From: Paractinoplanes tereljensis
GTDB taxonomy: Bacteria > Actinomycetota > Actinomycetes > Mycobacteriales > Micromonosporaceae
Length of the DNA stretch: 64,000 nucleotides
NCBI RefSeq assembly: GCF_016862435.1
Contig: NZ_BOMY01000023.1
Coordinates: 62,001 to 126,000 of the forward strand
Direction: 5' to 3'
Positions 26,814-39,994 of the stretch are shown here, in pieces. Below the pieces are notes generated by a model. That model was not told where the DNA came from. It searched no databases and was given only the letters and a program-made list of their open reading frames with translations. Numbering within the stretch: the first letter of the stretch is position 1; each line of letters starts with the position of its first letter. Position numbers and translations under genes: made by a program.

Positions 26814-28007
26814 TCAGAGGGGGGCGGGGGCTGGGGTTGGGGGTGTGGTCAGGCGGCGCAGGGAGCGCACCACCGGGATCGTCGCCAGTAGGCCTAGGAC
26901 CGGGATCAGGAAGGCTATGCGCAGGCCGATCGGCTCGGACAAGGCGCCCAGCAGGACCGCTCCTACCAACGCGCCGCCGTAGTTGAACAGGTTCACCCGG
27001 GCGATTACCTCGTCGCTGTGGCCGGGGGCGGCCTCGCCGGCCGCGCTGAAGGCCAGCGGGACCAGGACGCCTACGCCGATGCCGGTCAGGGCGAAACCGG
27101 CGATGGCCGCGGGGATCGACGGCAGGGCCACCACCGCGGCGCAGCCGACCGCGCAGATCAGCAGGCAACCCGTGGCCGCGGGGATGCGGCCGATGCGGGG
27201 CACCACGTGGTCGCCGGCCAGCCGGGCCAGCAGGACCGCGGCCTGGTAGGCGGCGTAACCCAGCGGGACCACGGCGGCCGTTGCCTTCAGGGAGTCGTCC
27301 AGGTAGACCGAGCTCCACGTGCTCACCGCCGAGTCGGCCAGGAACGCCGTGAAGATGAACGCGCCGCACACCCAGACCACGTGCCGCGTACCGTCATGGC
27401 GTTTGTCGCCGACCAACTCTGGCATCGCCGTACGCCCGGGTTCGAAGGAATTGAATCCTCCGGCCACCACCAGCGCGGCGACCAACGCGGCGGCACCGAC
27501 CGCCAGGGCGGCGCCTCCGCCGGAGGCGGCGAAGCCGGACATCAGCAGGGCCGCGAGAATCGCGGCCGCCGTATAGGCGGCGAACAGCCGGCTCATCACG
27601 CTGCGGCCGATCCGGGCCTGGACCAGAACACCCTGCATGCTCAGGCTGGCGTCGACGGCGCCGAGTCCGATGCCGTACGCGATGAGGATCGCGGTGAACA
27701 GCGCGGTCGGGGTGTGGAACGTGGTCAGTCCCAGGCCCAGTGCTACCGCCAGCAGGCCGCCGCTCAGCGCGAAGCGGCTCCCCCAGCGGGCCGCCACCTT
27801 GTCGGCGATGACCGAGCCGCCGGCCGCGGCCACGCAGACCAGCAGCAGGATGATCGATACGAACCCGTCGTCGATACCCTGGCGGTCCTTGAAGGTCGGT
27901 AGCGCCGTAACCACCGCTGCGTAACCAAATCCCTGCGCGGCGTAACCGGCGCCGATCCACGTGACGCGCCGAGCGGCGGACGTATGCGAGGAATCCTCAT
28001 GCGGCAT
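26814..28007 (-). CDS. MFS transporter
   Basis: A 397-residue, twelve-helix major facilitator. Visible hallmarks are the N-terminal helix AGYAAQGFGYAAVV, a loop with DKVAARWGSRFALSGGLL after helix 2, a long basic central loop (PELVGDKRHDGTRHVV), and a second half beginning VCGAFIFTAFL. The pattern and length fit FucP/YbjJ-like sugar or drug facilitators. The substrate is not predictable. It diverges from the acyl-CoA carboxylase gene, with 143 bases between that contain a palindrome. Confidence 0.8.
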   Translation of the reverse strand: MPHEDSSHTSAARRVTWIGAGYAAQGFGYAAVVTALPTFKDRQGIDDGFVSIILLLVCVAAAGGSVIADKVAARWGSRFALSGGLLAVALGLGLTTFHTPTALFTAILIAYGIGLGAVDASLSMQGVLVQARIGRSVMSRLFAAYTAAAILAALLMSGFAASGGGAALAVGAAALVAALVVAGGFNSFEPGRTAMPELVGDKRHDGTRHVVWVCGAFIFTAFLADSAVSTWSSVYLDDSLKATAAVVPLGYAAYQAAVLLARLAGDHVVPRIGRIPAATGCLLICAVGCAAVVALPSIPAAIAGFALTGIGVGVLVPLAFSAAGEAAPGHSDEVIARVNLFNYGGALVGAVLLGALSEPIGLRIAFLIPVLGLLATIPVVRSLRRLTTPPTPAPAPL

Positions 28008-28063
28008 CAGCGCATCATCGTCGGCGCCGTCCGTTTGGGAAAGACCTCGCGGGCATAAGTTAC

Positions 28064-28075
28064 CGGTACGTACCG
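28064..28075. promoter_or_regulatory. Palindrome in the MFS/carboxylase divergent region
   Basis: A perfect 12-base palindrome CGGTACGTACCG, inside the wider sequence TTACCGGTACGTACCG, lies between the divergent MFS and carboxylase genes. It is a plausible TetR-type operator. No such regulator is adjacent. Confidence 0.4.
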
Positions 28076-28150
28076 ATCGGGATTCAAGTTCGGCGGCGGT
28101 GGGCGGTTAGGCTCCTGGCAAAGATTCTTGCGAGGCAGGGGCTCGAACCG

Positions 28151-33595
<5,445 letters not shown>

Positions 33596-33607
33596 GCAAT
33601 CCGCTCC

Positions 33608-33635
33608 GATCATCCCGCCGCCCGGCCGGGTGATC
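33608..33635 (+). terminator. Probable terminator of the carboxylase gene
   Basis: A nine-base stem with one bulged base (GATCATCCCG with CGGGTGATC) begins 12 bases after the carboxylase stop codon. No U-tract follows. Confidence 0.45.
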
Positions 33636-33650
33636 CGAGCGAATCACGCG

Positions 33651-33704
33651 CGGCTGCGGCTGCGGCTGCGGCTGCGGCTGCGGCTGCGGCTGCGGCTGCG
33701 GCTG
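33651..33704. repeat. Hexamer tandem repeat, CGGCTG x 9
   Basis: Nine perfect copies of CGGCTG run without interruption through 54 bases downstream of the carboxylase gene. It is intergenic, so length changes would be harmless. It is a likely hypervariable microsatellite. Confidence 0.95.
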
Positions 33705-33713
33705 AAACTCTCA

Positions 33714-33830
33714 GATCTTGTGGATCTGCTGTCGTATGGATGCGGGAACTCCACAACGTCGCCGTGTGTCGCGCTGTCGGCGGGAGATATATGCGGCATG
33801 TCGCATTTCCGGGTCAGGATATGGGAGCAC
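33714..33830. repeat. Dispersed intergenic element, copy 1
   Basis: This segment shares ordered blocks with 48791-48908: GATCTTG, then about 31 bases, then CACAAC(G/T)TCGCCG, a spacer of equal length, GATATA(T/A)GCGG(C/T)ATGTCG, and a tail TCA(G/A)GAT(A/G)TGG(G/A)AGC. Its first 19 bases also match 26595-26613. It contains no gene. It looks like a short non-coding dispersed repeat. Confidence 0.65.
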
Positions 33831-33871
33831 CGGCCATTGGGTGGGACGAGGGCCGCGCTGAACGCGAGCCG

Positions 33872-34249
33872 CTAGGCGTTGGCGCGGCGGGCGGCCAGGA
33901 GCTCCGGCATGTGGCGGTCGCTCCAGGAACGGGCCGCGTCGATCAGTTCCATCAGGCTGGCGCCCAGGGCGGTGAGCTCGTATTCGACGTGCGGTGGGTT
34001 CGCCGGGAACTCGCGGCGGAGCACCAGGCCGTCGCGCTGCATGGCGCGCAGCGTCTCGGTCAGCACCTTCGGGGTGACGCCGGCGAGGGTGTCGCGCAGG
34101 TCGGTGAAGCGGCGCGGGCCGTCGACCAGCAGCACCACGATCATGCCGGTCCACTTGCCGCCGACCTGGAACGGGAACACCGCCGACGGGCAGGCGGGAT
34201 CGATGCGGTCCACCACGTAGGCTCCCGGTTTCGTTGAAGTGACCGGCAC
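33872..34249 (-). CDS. HxlR-family winged-helix regulator
   Basis: A 125-residue regulator with the HxlR layout: the N-terminal Cys in DPACPSAVFPFQVGGKWTGMIVVLL, recognition helix in PKVLTETLRAMQRDGLVLRR, and wing PPHVEYELTALGASL. The GTG at 34249 was chosen because it gives the usual family length and lies five bases after a TAACGT hexamer. HxlR proteins often sense redox or aldehydes through the N-terminal Cys. It diverges from, and probably controls, the NAD(P)-binding gene at 34272. Confidence 0.85.
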   Translation of the reverse strand: MPVTSTKPGAYVVDRIDPACPSAVFPFQVGGKWTGMIVVLLVDGPRRFTDLRDTLAGVTPKVLTETLRAMQRDGLVLRREFPANPPHVEYELTALGASLMELIDAARSWSDRHMPELLAARRANA

Positions 34250-34254
34250 CCCCG

Positions 34255-34264
34255 ACGTTACCGT
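34255..34264. promoter_or_regulatory. Overlapping divergent -10 elements
   Basis: The ten bases ACGTTACCGT contain a minus-strand -10 (TAACGT, 34260-34255) for the HxlR gene and a plus-strand -10 (TACCGT, 34259-34264) for the oxidoreductase gene. The two start codons lie five and seven bases away, so both messages may be leaderless and the two promoters cannot be occupied together. Confidence 0.5.
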
Positions 34265-34271
34265 CCCGGCC

Positions 34272-35180
34272 ATGACCACCTCCATCGCCGTCTTCGGCGC
34301 CGGCGGCCGCGCCGGCCGGCACATCGTCGCCGAGGCCACCGCCCGCGGCCACCGAGTAGTCGCCGTAGTGCGCGACCCGACCCGCCACCCTGGCTTGACC
34401 GCACGGAACGTCGCGGTCGTCCCCGGCGACACCCACGACGCGGCCCACCACCCCGGACTGACCGCACCGGATCCCTCGGGCGTCCCTGGCGACAGCCACG
34501 ACCCGGCCCACCACCCTAGACCGACTGCACCGGGTCCCTCGGGCGTCCCTGGCGACAGCCACGACCCGGCCCACCACCCTAGACCGACTGCACCGGGTCC
34601 CTCGGGCGTCCGAGGCGACACCCGCGACCCGGCCCGCCAATCCGGCCTGGGCGCATCGAACGTCTCGGTCGTCGCCGGTGACGCGCGCGACCCGGCGTCC
34701 GTGGCCGACGCTGCGGCGGGTTGTGCGGCCGTGGTCAGCGCGGTCACGCCGTTCAGCGCGCCGCCGGCGTCCTTCGACGGGTTCGACACCGGCTGGTATG
34801 CCCAGGTGGCCGACGCCCTGCTGGCCGCGAAGCCGGCGCGGCTGATCGTGGTCGGCCTGTTCGCGACACTGCGCACGCGCCCGGACGGACCGCGCGTGCT
34901 GGACGATCCGGCGCTGTTTCCGGTGGCGCTGCGTCCCTTCGCCCTGGCCCACGCGGCCGGGCTGCAGCGGTTGGCGGAGAGCGACGCCGACTGGCTGCTG
35001 CTGGCCCCGCCGCCGGGCCTCTCCACCGAGGCGTCGCCCACCGGCACCTACCGCCTGGGCGACGACACGGCCGAAGAGCAGAGCTCGCCTCTGGCCTATG
35101 CCGATCTGGCTCGCGCCGTCATCGACCAGATCGAACGCCCAACGAGGCGCCGCCAGCAGGTCGCAATCCACGCCGCATGA
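34272..35180 (+). CDS. NAD(P)-binding (NmrA/SDR-like) protein expanded by an internal repeat
   Basis: A 302-residue Rossmann-fold protein. The N-terminus IAVFGAGGRAGRHIVAEATARGHRVVAVVRDP is the dinucleotide-binding motif of atypical SDR/NmrA-like oxidoreductases, and GCAAVVSAVTPF marks the usual fourth strand. Between them, codons 31-135 consist of five tandem 21-residue units. The ordinary family has one VVRDP...GDA.DPASV segment, so four units (84 residues) appear to be inserted; removing them leaves 218, the normal length. The insertion falls after the second beta strand and is Pro/His-rich. The protein may still fold with a surface loop or may be impaired. The HxlR regulator lies opposite. 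Confidence 0.8.
   Translation: MTTSIAVFGAGGRAGRHIVAEATARGHRVVAVVRDPTRHPGLTARNVAVVPGDTHDAAHHPGLTAPDPSGVPGDSHDPAHHPRPTAPGPSGVPGDSHDPAHHPRPTAPGPSGVRGDTRDPARQSGLGASNVSVVAGDARDPASVADAAAGCAAVVSAVTPFSAPPASFDGFDTGWYAQVADALLAAKPARLIVVGLFATLRTRPDGPRVLDDPALFPVALRPFALAHAAGLQRLAESDADWLLLAPPPGLSTEASPTGTYRLGDDTAEEQSSPLAYADLARAVIDQIERPTRRRQQVAIHAA
34362..34676 (+). repeat. In-frame 63-base tandem repeat, five copies
   Basis: Five units of 63 bases start at 34362, 34425, 34488, 34551 and 34614. The third and fourth are identical in 61 of 63 bases. Similarity falls off outward, which marks stepwise duplication from the centre. Each unit encodes 21 residues of the form GD(S/T)HDPAHHPRPTAPGPSGV. Confidence 0.92.
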
Positions 35181-35314
35181 CAGCCGGACGGCCGCGGCGG
35201 CGGGCTACAGGCGCGCCGGCAGGCCCGGCGCCGCAGCAGCAGGCCCAGGCCGCGGCGGCGGGCTCCACCGGCACGGTGGGCGCCGCGCCGCCCTGCGGAC
35301 CGTAGCGTCATCAA

Positions 35315-35584
35315 TTATCGCTCTGGTGGCACCACCCACGGGTCTCGGAACTCGTCGCGGGCGGCCAACTGCTCCATCACCTCGGCGTACTGCTCGTGGG
35401 TGATGTCGCCGGCCGCCAGCTGTGCGGCCAGCACGCCTTCCGTGCTGGCCGTTGGCGAGTCTGGTGGTGGTTTTACCTCAGCGCGCCATGGGCGTGCCGC
35501 CGCGGGCTCCGCGCCGATGTGCGGCCACACCGACACCGCGCAGAAGGACAAAACAAGCACTGCGAAACCAAGGAGAAAGACCAT
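35315..35584 (-). CDS. Small membrane protein with SHOCT-like C-terminus
   Basis: An 89-residue protein with one N-terminal membrane helix (VFLLGFAVLVLSFCAVSVW, residues 2-20), a Pro-rich linker and a C-terminal helical hairpin VLAAQLAAGDITHEQYAEVMEQLAARDE. The hairpin fits the SHOCT (short C-terminal domain) pattern. An AGGAGG ribosome binding site lies nine bases before the ATG. SHOCT domains are thought to mediate oligomerisation. No further role can be given. Confidence 0.72.
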   Translation of the reverse strand: MVFLLGFAVLVLSFCAVSVWPHIGAEPAAARPWRAEVKPPPDSPTASTEGVLAAQLAAGDITHEQYAEVMEQLAARDEFRDPWVVPPER

Positions 35585-35685
35585 CCCCCGTCACCTCCTG
35601 GCCCCCATCTTGCCAGGTTAGAACATATGATCGAAACCCTTGGGGCAGTCGGATTTGTGTCAATAAAGGTCAGTCCAATAGACGA

Positions 35686-36450
35686 TCAGAAGCCTAGGTT
35701 GAACCCGCCGGAGACCTCGATGTCCTGGGCGGTGATCCAGCGGCCGTCGGTGCCGACCAGGGCTGCGATCGCCACGCCGACGTCCTCCGGCTCGCCCAGG
35801 CGGCCCAGCGCGGTTTTGGCTACCAGGCCGGGGATCACCTCGGGGTAGCGGGCGAAGGCGTCGCCGGCGATCCGGGTGCGGGTGGAGCCGGGCGAGATCG
35901 AGTTGACCCGGATGCCGCGCGGGCTGAGCTCCTTGGCCAGGTAGCGGCTGAGGGTGACCAGGCCGGCCTTCATCGTGCCGTAGGCGGAGTAGCCGGGGGT
36001 CAGGCCGGACCAGGACGCCGAGCCGCTGGCCACGTTGACGATGGCACCGCCGTCGGCGAGCAGCGGCAACAGCGTCTGGGTCAGGAAGTACGGACCCTTG
36101 AGCAGCACCCGGGAGAGCCGGTCGAAGTCGTCCTCGGTGGTGTCGGCGAACATCGCCATGTGCCCGAACCCGGCGTTGTTGACCAGGTGATCGAAGGTGG
36201 TCCGCTGCCAGGTCTCGCGCAACGCCAGCGCCACTGCGTCGCGGAAGGCCGGGAAGGTCGACGTAAGCCCCACATCCAGCGGCAACGCGACCGCCGTCCC
36301 GCCGGAACCAGCGATGGTCGCGACGGTGTCCCGCGCGCCGGCCTCGTTGCCGGAATAGGTGAGGATCACCCCGGCTCCACGGGAGGCGATCTCGATGGCG
36401 GCACTTTGCCCGATACCGGAGCTGGCCCCGGTCACGATAGCGATTGTCAT
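35686..36450 (-). CDS. SDR-family oxidoreductase
   Basis: A 254-residue classical short-chain dehydrogenase. Hallmarks are the cofactor motif TGASSGIG, the NNAG motif in LVNNAGFGHMAMF, catalytic Ser in VNVASGSASWSG, the YGTMK catalytic pair and the C-terminal GRWITAQDIEVSGGF. It is closest in style to 3-oxoacyl-ACP reductase-like enzymes. The substrate is unknown. It stands 68 bases from the end of the PrsW gene on the same strand. Confidence 0.88.
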   Translation of the reverse strand: MTIAIVTGASSGIGQSAAIEIASRGAGVILTYSGNEAGARDTVATIAGSGGTAVALPLDVGLTSTFPAFRDAVALALRETWQRTTFDHLVNNAGFGHMAMFADTTEDDFDRLSRVLLKGPYFLTQTLLPLLADGGAIVNVASGSASWSGLTPGYSAYGTMKAGLVTLSRYLAKELSPRGIRVNSISPGSTRTRIAGDAFARYPEVIPGLVAKTALGRLGEPEDVGVAIAALVGTDGRWITAQDIEVSGGFNLGF

Positions 36451-36518
36451 GACTCAACAAAAGCATCGTGACCAGGGCCAACGTTAGATCGATACGCGCA
36501 GACTCTTGCCTGATCCTC

Positions 36519-37679
36519 TCAGAGCGCGAGGCGGGCTAGTTCGTCGCGGGCGAAGCGCACGCGGTCGGTCTCGGAGCCGGCTGAGGCGGCGATCTGGTCG
36601 GCCAGGTCGTGGGCCGCTTCGAGGCGGTGGTGCCGGGCCCGGCGTTGGGCCCGCCCGCGTGCGGACTTGCGGTACGCCCGGCGCTGCTTCCAGCCGCCGG
36701 ACAGCGCGTCCAGCTCCTCGGCGGTGATGACACCGCTGTCGGCCTCGGGGGCCATCACGGCCCGCATGGCCGCGCGTTCCGGCTGGACGGTGTGGTGGAA
36801 CAGCCAGATCACCACGGCCAGGCCGAGCACGATCTCGCCGATGATGAGCAGCAGGATCACCGGGCCGTGGCCGCCGCTGAGGCCGACGTTGGCGTGCCAC
36901 GCCCCGTGCAGCACCATCGCGGTCAGCACCAGCGCGACACCGAAGCCGGTACGGCGGCGCTGGGCCACCGTGCCGACGAGGTAGACGATGCCGGCGCCGG
37001 CGATCGCCGAGTACAGGATGTGCGAGGAGAAGCCGGTCAGCAGCCGCAGGCCGACGGTGCTCAGGCTGGTTCCGAGCTGGTCGCTGCCGAACTGCTCGGA
37101 CGCCGAGTTCAGCCCGTACGAGATGTCCTCGATGATTTCGAAGCCGAGGCCGGCGAACGCGCCGAGGATGAAGCCGTCGTAGGCGGTCCGGACCACCCGC
37201 GGGGCCAGGAACAGCAGCAGGAGTACGCCGGAGCCCTTGCCCAGCTCCTCGAAGAACGGCGCCGCCAGGCCCGCACCCCAGGTCATCTGGAAGGACTGGC
37301 CGAACAGCTTCTCGTACAGGGTGAGCAGCGCGGTGTTGCCGGCCAGGGCGATCGCCCAGGCGGCCGCGATGCCGCCCCACGCGAACGCCGCGATCACCAG
37401 CTGGAGGGGCTGACGGGCGTAGCGGTCGATGCGGACGGTGAACCACCAGAACAGCATGCCGTAGAGGGCGAAGATGATGGCGCTGGCGGCGAGGGCTGGG
37501 GCTTACAGCCGGATCCCCTGGTTGATCTGGCCGAACAGCACCCAGAGGCCGTAACCGATCCCGAGCAGGTAGACCCAGAAGCAGGCGTTGCGCGGCTGCC
37601 ACAGGTGAACGGGGTTACCCCAGCCGGTTCGCTGGATGGCCGCGTCCCGAGCAGAAAGGGCGGAAGGGTCAGCGGTCAC
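36519..37679 (-). pseudogene. prsW: PrsW-family intramembrane metalloprotease gene interrupted by an in-frame stop
   Basis: Reading from the GTG at 37679, the frame gives 58 residues (an aromatic, Pro-rich head and first helix ACFWVYLLGIGYGLWVLFGQ) and then a TAA at 37503-37505. The same frame continues at once with APALAASAIIFALYGMLFWWF and the full PrsW core: FFEELGKG (E144 and E145 counted from the GTG), FEIIEDISYG, and HGAWHANVG. Without the stop the product would be about 386 residues with eight or so helices, normal for actinobacterial PrsW. The GTG overlaps the preceding stop by four bases, which fixes the true start. The gene is either a nonsense pseudogene, split, or read through. 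Restart at the ATG at 37457 would lose the first helix. Confidence 0.8.
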
Positions 37680-38044
37680 GATCCGCTCACCTCGATCGGG
37701 CGTACCGATTTGATCATGGCGGCGACGTCGGCGGGCAGGCTGGCCGACACCGCCTGCGGGCCGACGACCTCGATCTCCACCCCGGTCTCGCCGAAGACGA
37801 AGGCGGCCAGCAGCCCACTGGCGTTGGTGCCGTCGAAGTGCGCGGCGACGCCCCGCTGGCCGGTCTCGTTGGTGATGGTGACCGGGTCGCTGGTGACGTG
37901 GAAGCCGCCGTCGTCCCGAATGCGCAGGCCCTCGTTGTTCTTCTGGAGCTGGGCCAGCAGCTCGGCCGCCGTGCCGTGGTAGGTGTCGGCGGTGACCTGC
38001 AGGGCGATGCCCTGGTAACTCATCGCCGGCCGGATTCGCCGCAT
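37676..38044 (-). CDS. Small soluble hypothetical protein upstream of prsW
   Basis: About 122 residues from the ATG at 38044; an ATG seven codons in is as likely. It is predicted to be a mixed alpha/beta protein (ALQVTADTYHGTAAELLAQLQKNN, then paired strands FHVTSDPVTITNETGQRGVAAHF and GVEIEVVGPQA). A TAG seven codons upstream of the first ATG rules out a longer N-terminus or signal peptide in this frame. Its TGA overlaps the GTG start of the prsW gene, so the two are coupled. No family is recognised. Confidence 0.6.
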   Translation of the reverse strand: MRRIRPAMSYQGIALQVTADTYHGTAAELLAQLQKNNEGLRIRDDGGFHVTSDPVTITNETGQRGVAAHFDGTNASGLLAAFVFGETGVEIEVVGPQAVSASLPADVAAMIKSVRPIEVSGS

Positions 38045-38110
38045 ACAGCCCCGACACCACTATCTCCGCCCCCCGAGCACAAAGTTGATCTTGAGGCTGG
38101 CAGCCCGGCC

Positions 38111-38911
38111 TCACCGTGACGGTAGGCCCAGGCGCGACAACGTCTCCCGCAGTACGTGCCGGCCGGCCATCGACGACGGCCCGCGCAGCCGCCCGAGCAC
38201 CCGGCCCGACCAGTCCCCCGCCAGCCCGAAGCGGCGGTTGTAGGACGCGAGCCGCTCGTCGTACGCCGGAATGTGTTCGTCGGCCGCCGCCGCGTCGTAC
38301 GTCTCATGATGGAGCACCGCCCCCTGCGGCAGCCTGGGTTTGATCCCGGCGTTCTCGCCGGGATCGGGCGTGCCGACCGCGAGCCCGAAGGTGGCCACGG
38401 TGTGCGGCGGCAGCCCCAGCTCGGCGGCCACCGCAGCAGGCTGGTTGCGGATCGCGCCGACGAAGACCGAGCCGAGCCCGAGCGAATGCGCCGCGATCAC
38501 CGCGTTCTGGGCGGCGAGCGCGGTGTCGACGAACCCGATGATGGTCGTCTCCAGGTAGTCGACCGCGTCCACCGCCACCTCGGCCCGCTCGGCCAGCCGG
38601 GCAGCCCGGGAGAGGTCGGCGACCCAGACGAGGAACAGCGGCGCCTGCGAGATGAAGGCCTGCGCTCCGGCCAGCTCGGCGAGCCGGGCCTTGCGCGAAG
38701 GATCGCGGACCGCGATCACGCTCCACGGCTGCAGGTTAGACGAGGTGGGTGCGGACTGAGCGGCCGCGATCAGCGCGGTCAGCTCCTCGTCGGTGACCGA
38801 TTGCGGACCGAACTTGCGCACCGACCGATGCGCCAACTGCAACCGCAGCACATCGTTGAGGACCGATGTAACAGCGGAGGGATCCCCGTACCGAGCCGCA
38901 AAGGTAGCCAT
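38111..38911 (-). CDS. Nitroreductase-family NAD(P)H-dependent flavin oxidoreductase
   Basis: A 266-residue FMN oxidoreductase of the nitroreductase fold, nearest the NfsA/FRP type by layout. The N-terminal RSVRKFGPQSVTDEELTALIAAAQSAPTSSNLQPWSVI carries the FMN-phosphate Arg/Ser and the SSNLQPW loop. ISQAPLFLVWVADLSR, LAAQNAVIAAHSLGLGSVFVGAIRN and TFGLAVGTPD follow as in that group. It could supply reduced FMN to the luciferase-like monooxygenases beside it. It diverges from the SsuD-like gene with only 47 bases between, so shared control is likely. Confidence 0.87.
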   Translation of the reverse strand: MATFAARYGDPSAVTSVLNDVLRLQLAHRSVRKFGPQSVTDEELTALIAAAQSAPTSSNLQPWSVIAVRDPSRKARLAELAGAQAFISQAPLFLVWVADLSRAARLAERAEVAVDAVDYLETTIIGFVDTALAAQNAVIAAHSLGLGSVFVGAIRNQPAAVAAELGLPPHTVATFGLAVGTPDPGENAGIKPRLPQGAVLHHETYDAAAADEHIPAYDERLASYNRRFGLAGDWSGRVLGRLRGPSSMAGRHVLRETLSRLGLPSR

Positions 38912-38958
38912 GAAACATACCTTACCTATATGCTCGGTGGGATTTAAAGGAGGAGTCC

Positions 38959-39984
38959 ATGGAACTGCTGTGGTACATCCCCAACCAGGTGCTGCCCGGC
39001 CATCGCGGCGACGAGGTCACCGCCGATCACAACAGCCTGGACACGCTCACCGCGCAGGCCAAGGCCCTCGAGACGTACGGCTGGGGCGGCGCGCTCCTGG
39101 GTACCGGCTGGGGCCGCCCCGACACGTTCACCGTGGCCACCGCCCTGGTCGCCCGCACCACCACGTTCCAGCCGCTGATCGCCACCCGGCCGGGTTACTG
39201 GCGACCGGCCAACTTCGCCTCGGCGGCGGCCACCCTCGACCACATCAGCGGCGGCCGGGTGCTTGTCAACATCGTGTCGGGCAAGGACAACCTCGGGGCG
39301 TACGGCGATCACGAGGGCGACCAGGCGCACCGCTATGGCCGTACCCGCGAATTCATGTATTTGATCCGTCGCCTTTGGACCGAGGAGAACGTGACCTTCC
39401 ACGGCGAGCACTTCCGGGTCGACAACTCGACCGTGGTGCCGCGGCCGCTGGTCCGGCAGCCCCGTCTCTATTTCGGCGGTGCCTCCGAGGCGGCCGAGCG
39501 GGTGGCCGCGACCGAGGCCGACGTGCAGCTGTTCTGGGGTGAGCCGCTCGACGGCGTGCACGAACGCATCGAGCGGCTCAAGAAGCTGAGCGCCTCGCTG
39601 GGCCGCGAGCACGCCCCGCTGGAGTTCGGCCTGCGGATCACCACCGTCGTGCGGGACACCACCGAGCAGGCGTGGGCCGACGCCCGCGCCCGGGTCGCGG
39701 TGATGCAGGCCGACCACAACCCGCACCCGTCGGTAGGTCAGCAGCGTTTGCTGGATCTGAGCGAGCGCGGCGAGATACTCGACGAGAACCTCTACACCGC
39801 ACCCGGAAAGTACGGCGGCGGCGGAGCCGGCACCACCTGGCTGGTCGGCTCGGCCGAGGACGTGGCCCGTTCGCTGCGCCGCTACGCCGATCTCGGCATC
39901 ACCCACTTCGTTCTGTCCGACACCCCATACCTCACCGAGATCGAGCGCCAGGGCGAAACGCTGCTGCCGCTGCTGAGGAATTGA
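38959..39984 (+). CDS. SsuD-like FMN-dependent alkanesulfonate-type monooxygenase
   Basis: A 341-residue luciferase-like monooxygenase. The segments LLGTGWGRPDTFTVATALV, TRPGYWRPANFASAAATLDHISGGRVLVNIVSG and YGRTREFMYLIRRLW are those of the SsuD branch, which frees sulfite from alkanesulfonates using FMNH2 and oxygen. An AAAGGAGGA ribosome binding site precedes the ATG. It is followed at 10 bases by an oxidoreductase gene and faces a flavin reductase-like gene. Sulfonate as substrate is probable from family but not proven. Confidence 0.87.
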   Translation: MELLWYIPNQVLPGHRGDEVTADHNSLDTLTAQAKALETYGWGGALLGTGWGRPDTFTVATALVARTTTFQPLIATRPGYWRPANFASAAATLDHISGGRVLVNIVSGKDNLGAYGDHEGDQAHRYGRTREFMYLIRRLWTEENVTFHGEHFRVDNSTVVPRPLVRQPRLYFGGASEAAERVAATEADVQLFWGEPLDGVHERIERLKKLSASLGREHAPLEFGLRITTVVRDTTEQAWADARARVAVMQADHNPHPSVGQQRLLDLSERGEILDENLYTAPGKYGGGGAGTTWLVGSAEDVARSLRRYADLGITHFVLSDTPYLTEIERQGETLLPLLRN

Positions 39985-39994
39985 AAGGAAAACC

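Noticed and set aside
35184-35310. Repeated GCCGCGGCGGCGGGCT tract as a mobile element end
   Set aside because: Only two short copies in a generally Gly/Ala-codon-like tract; no inverted ends or duplication of flanks.
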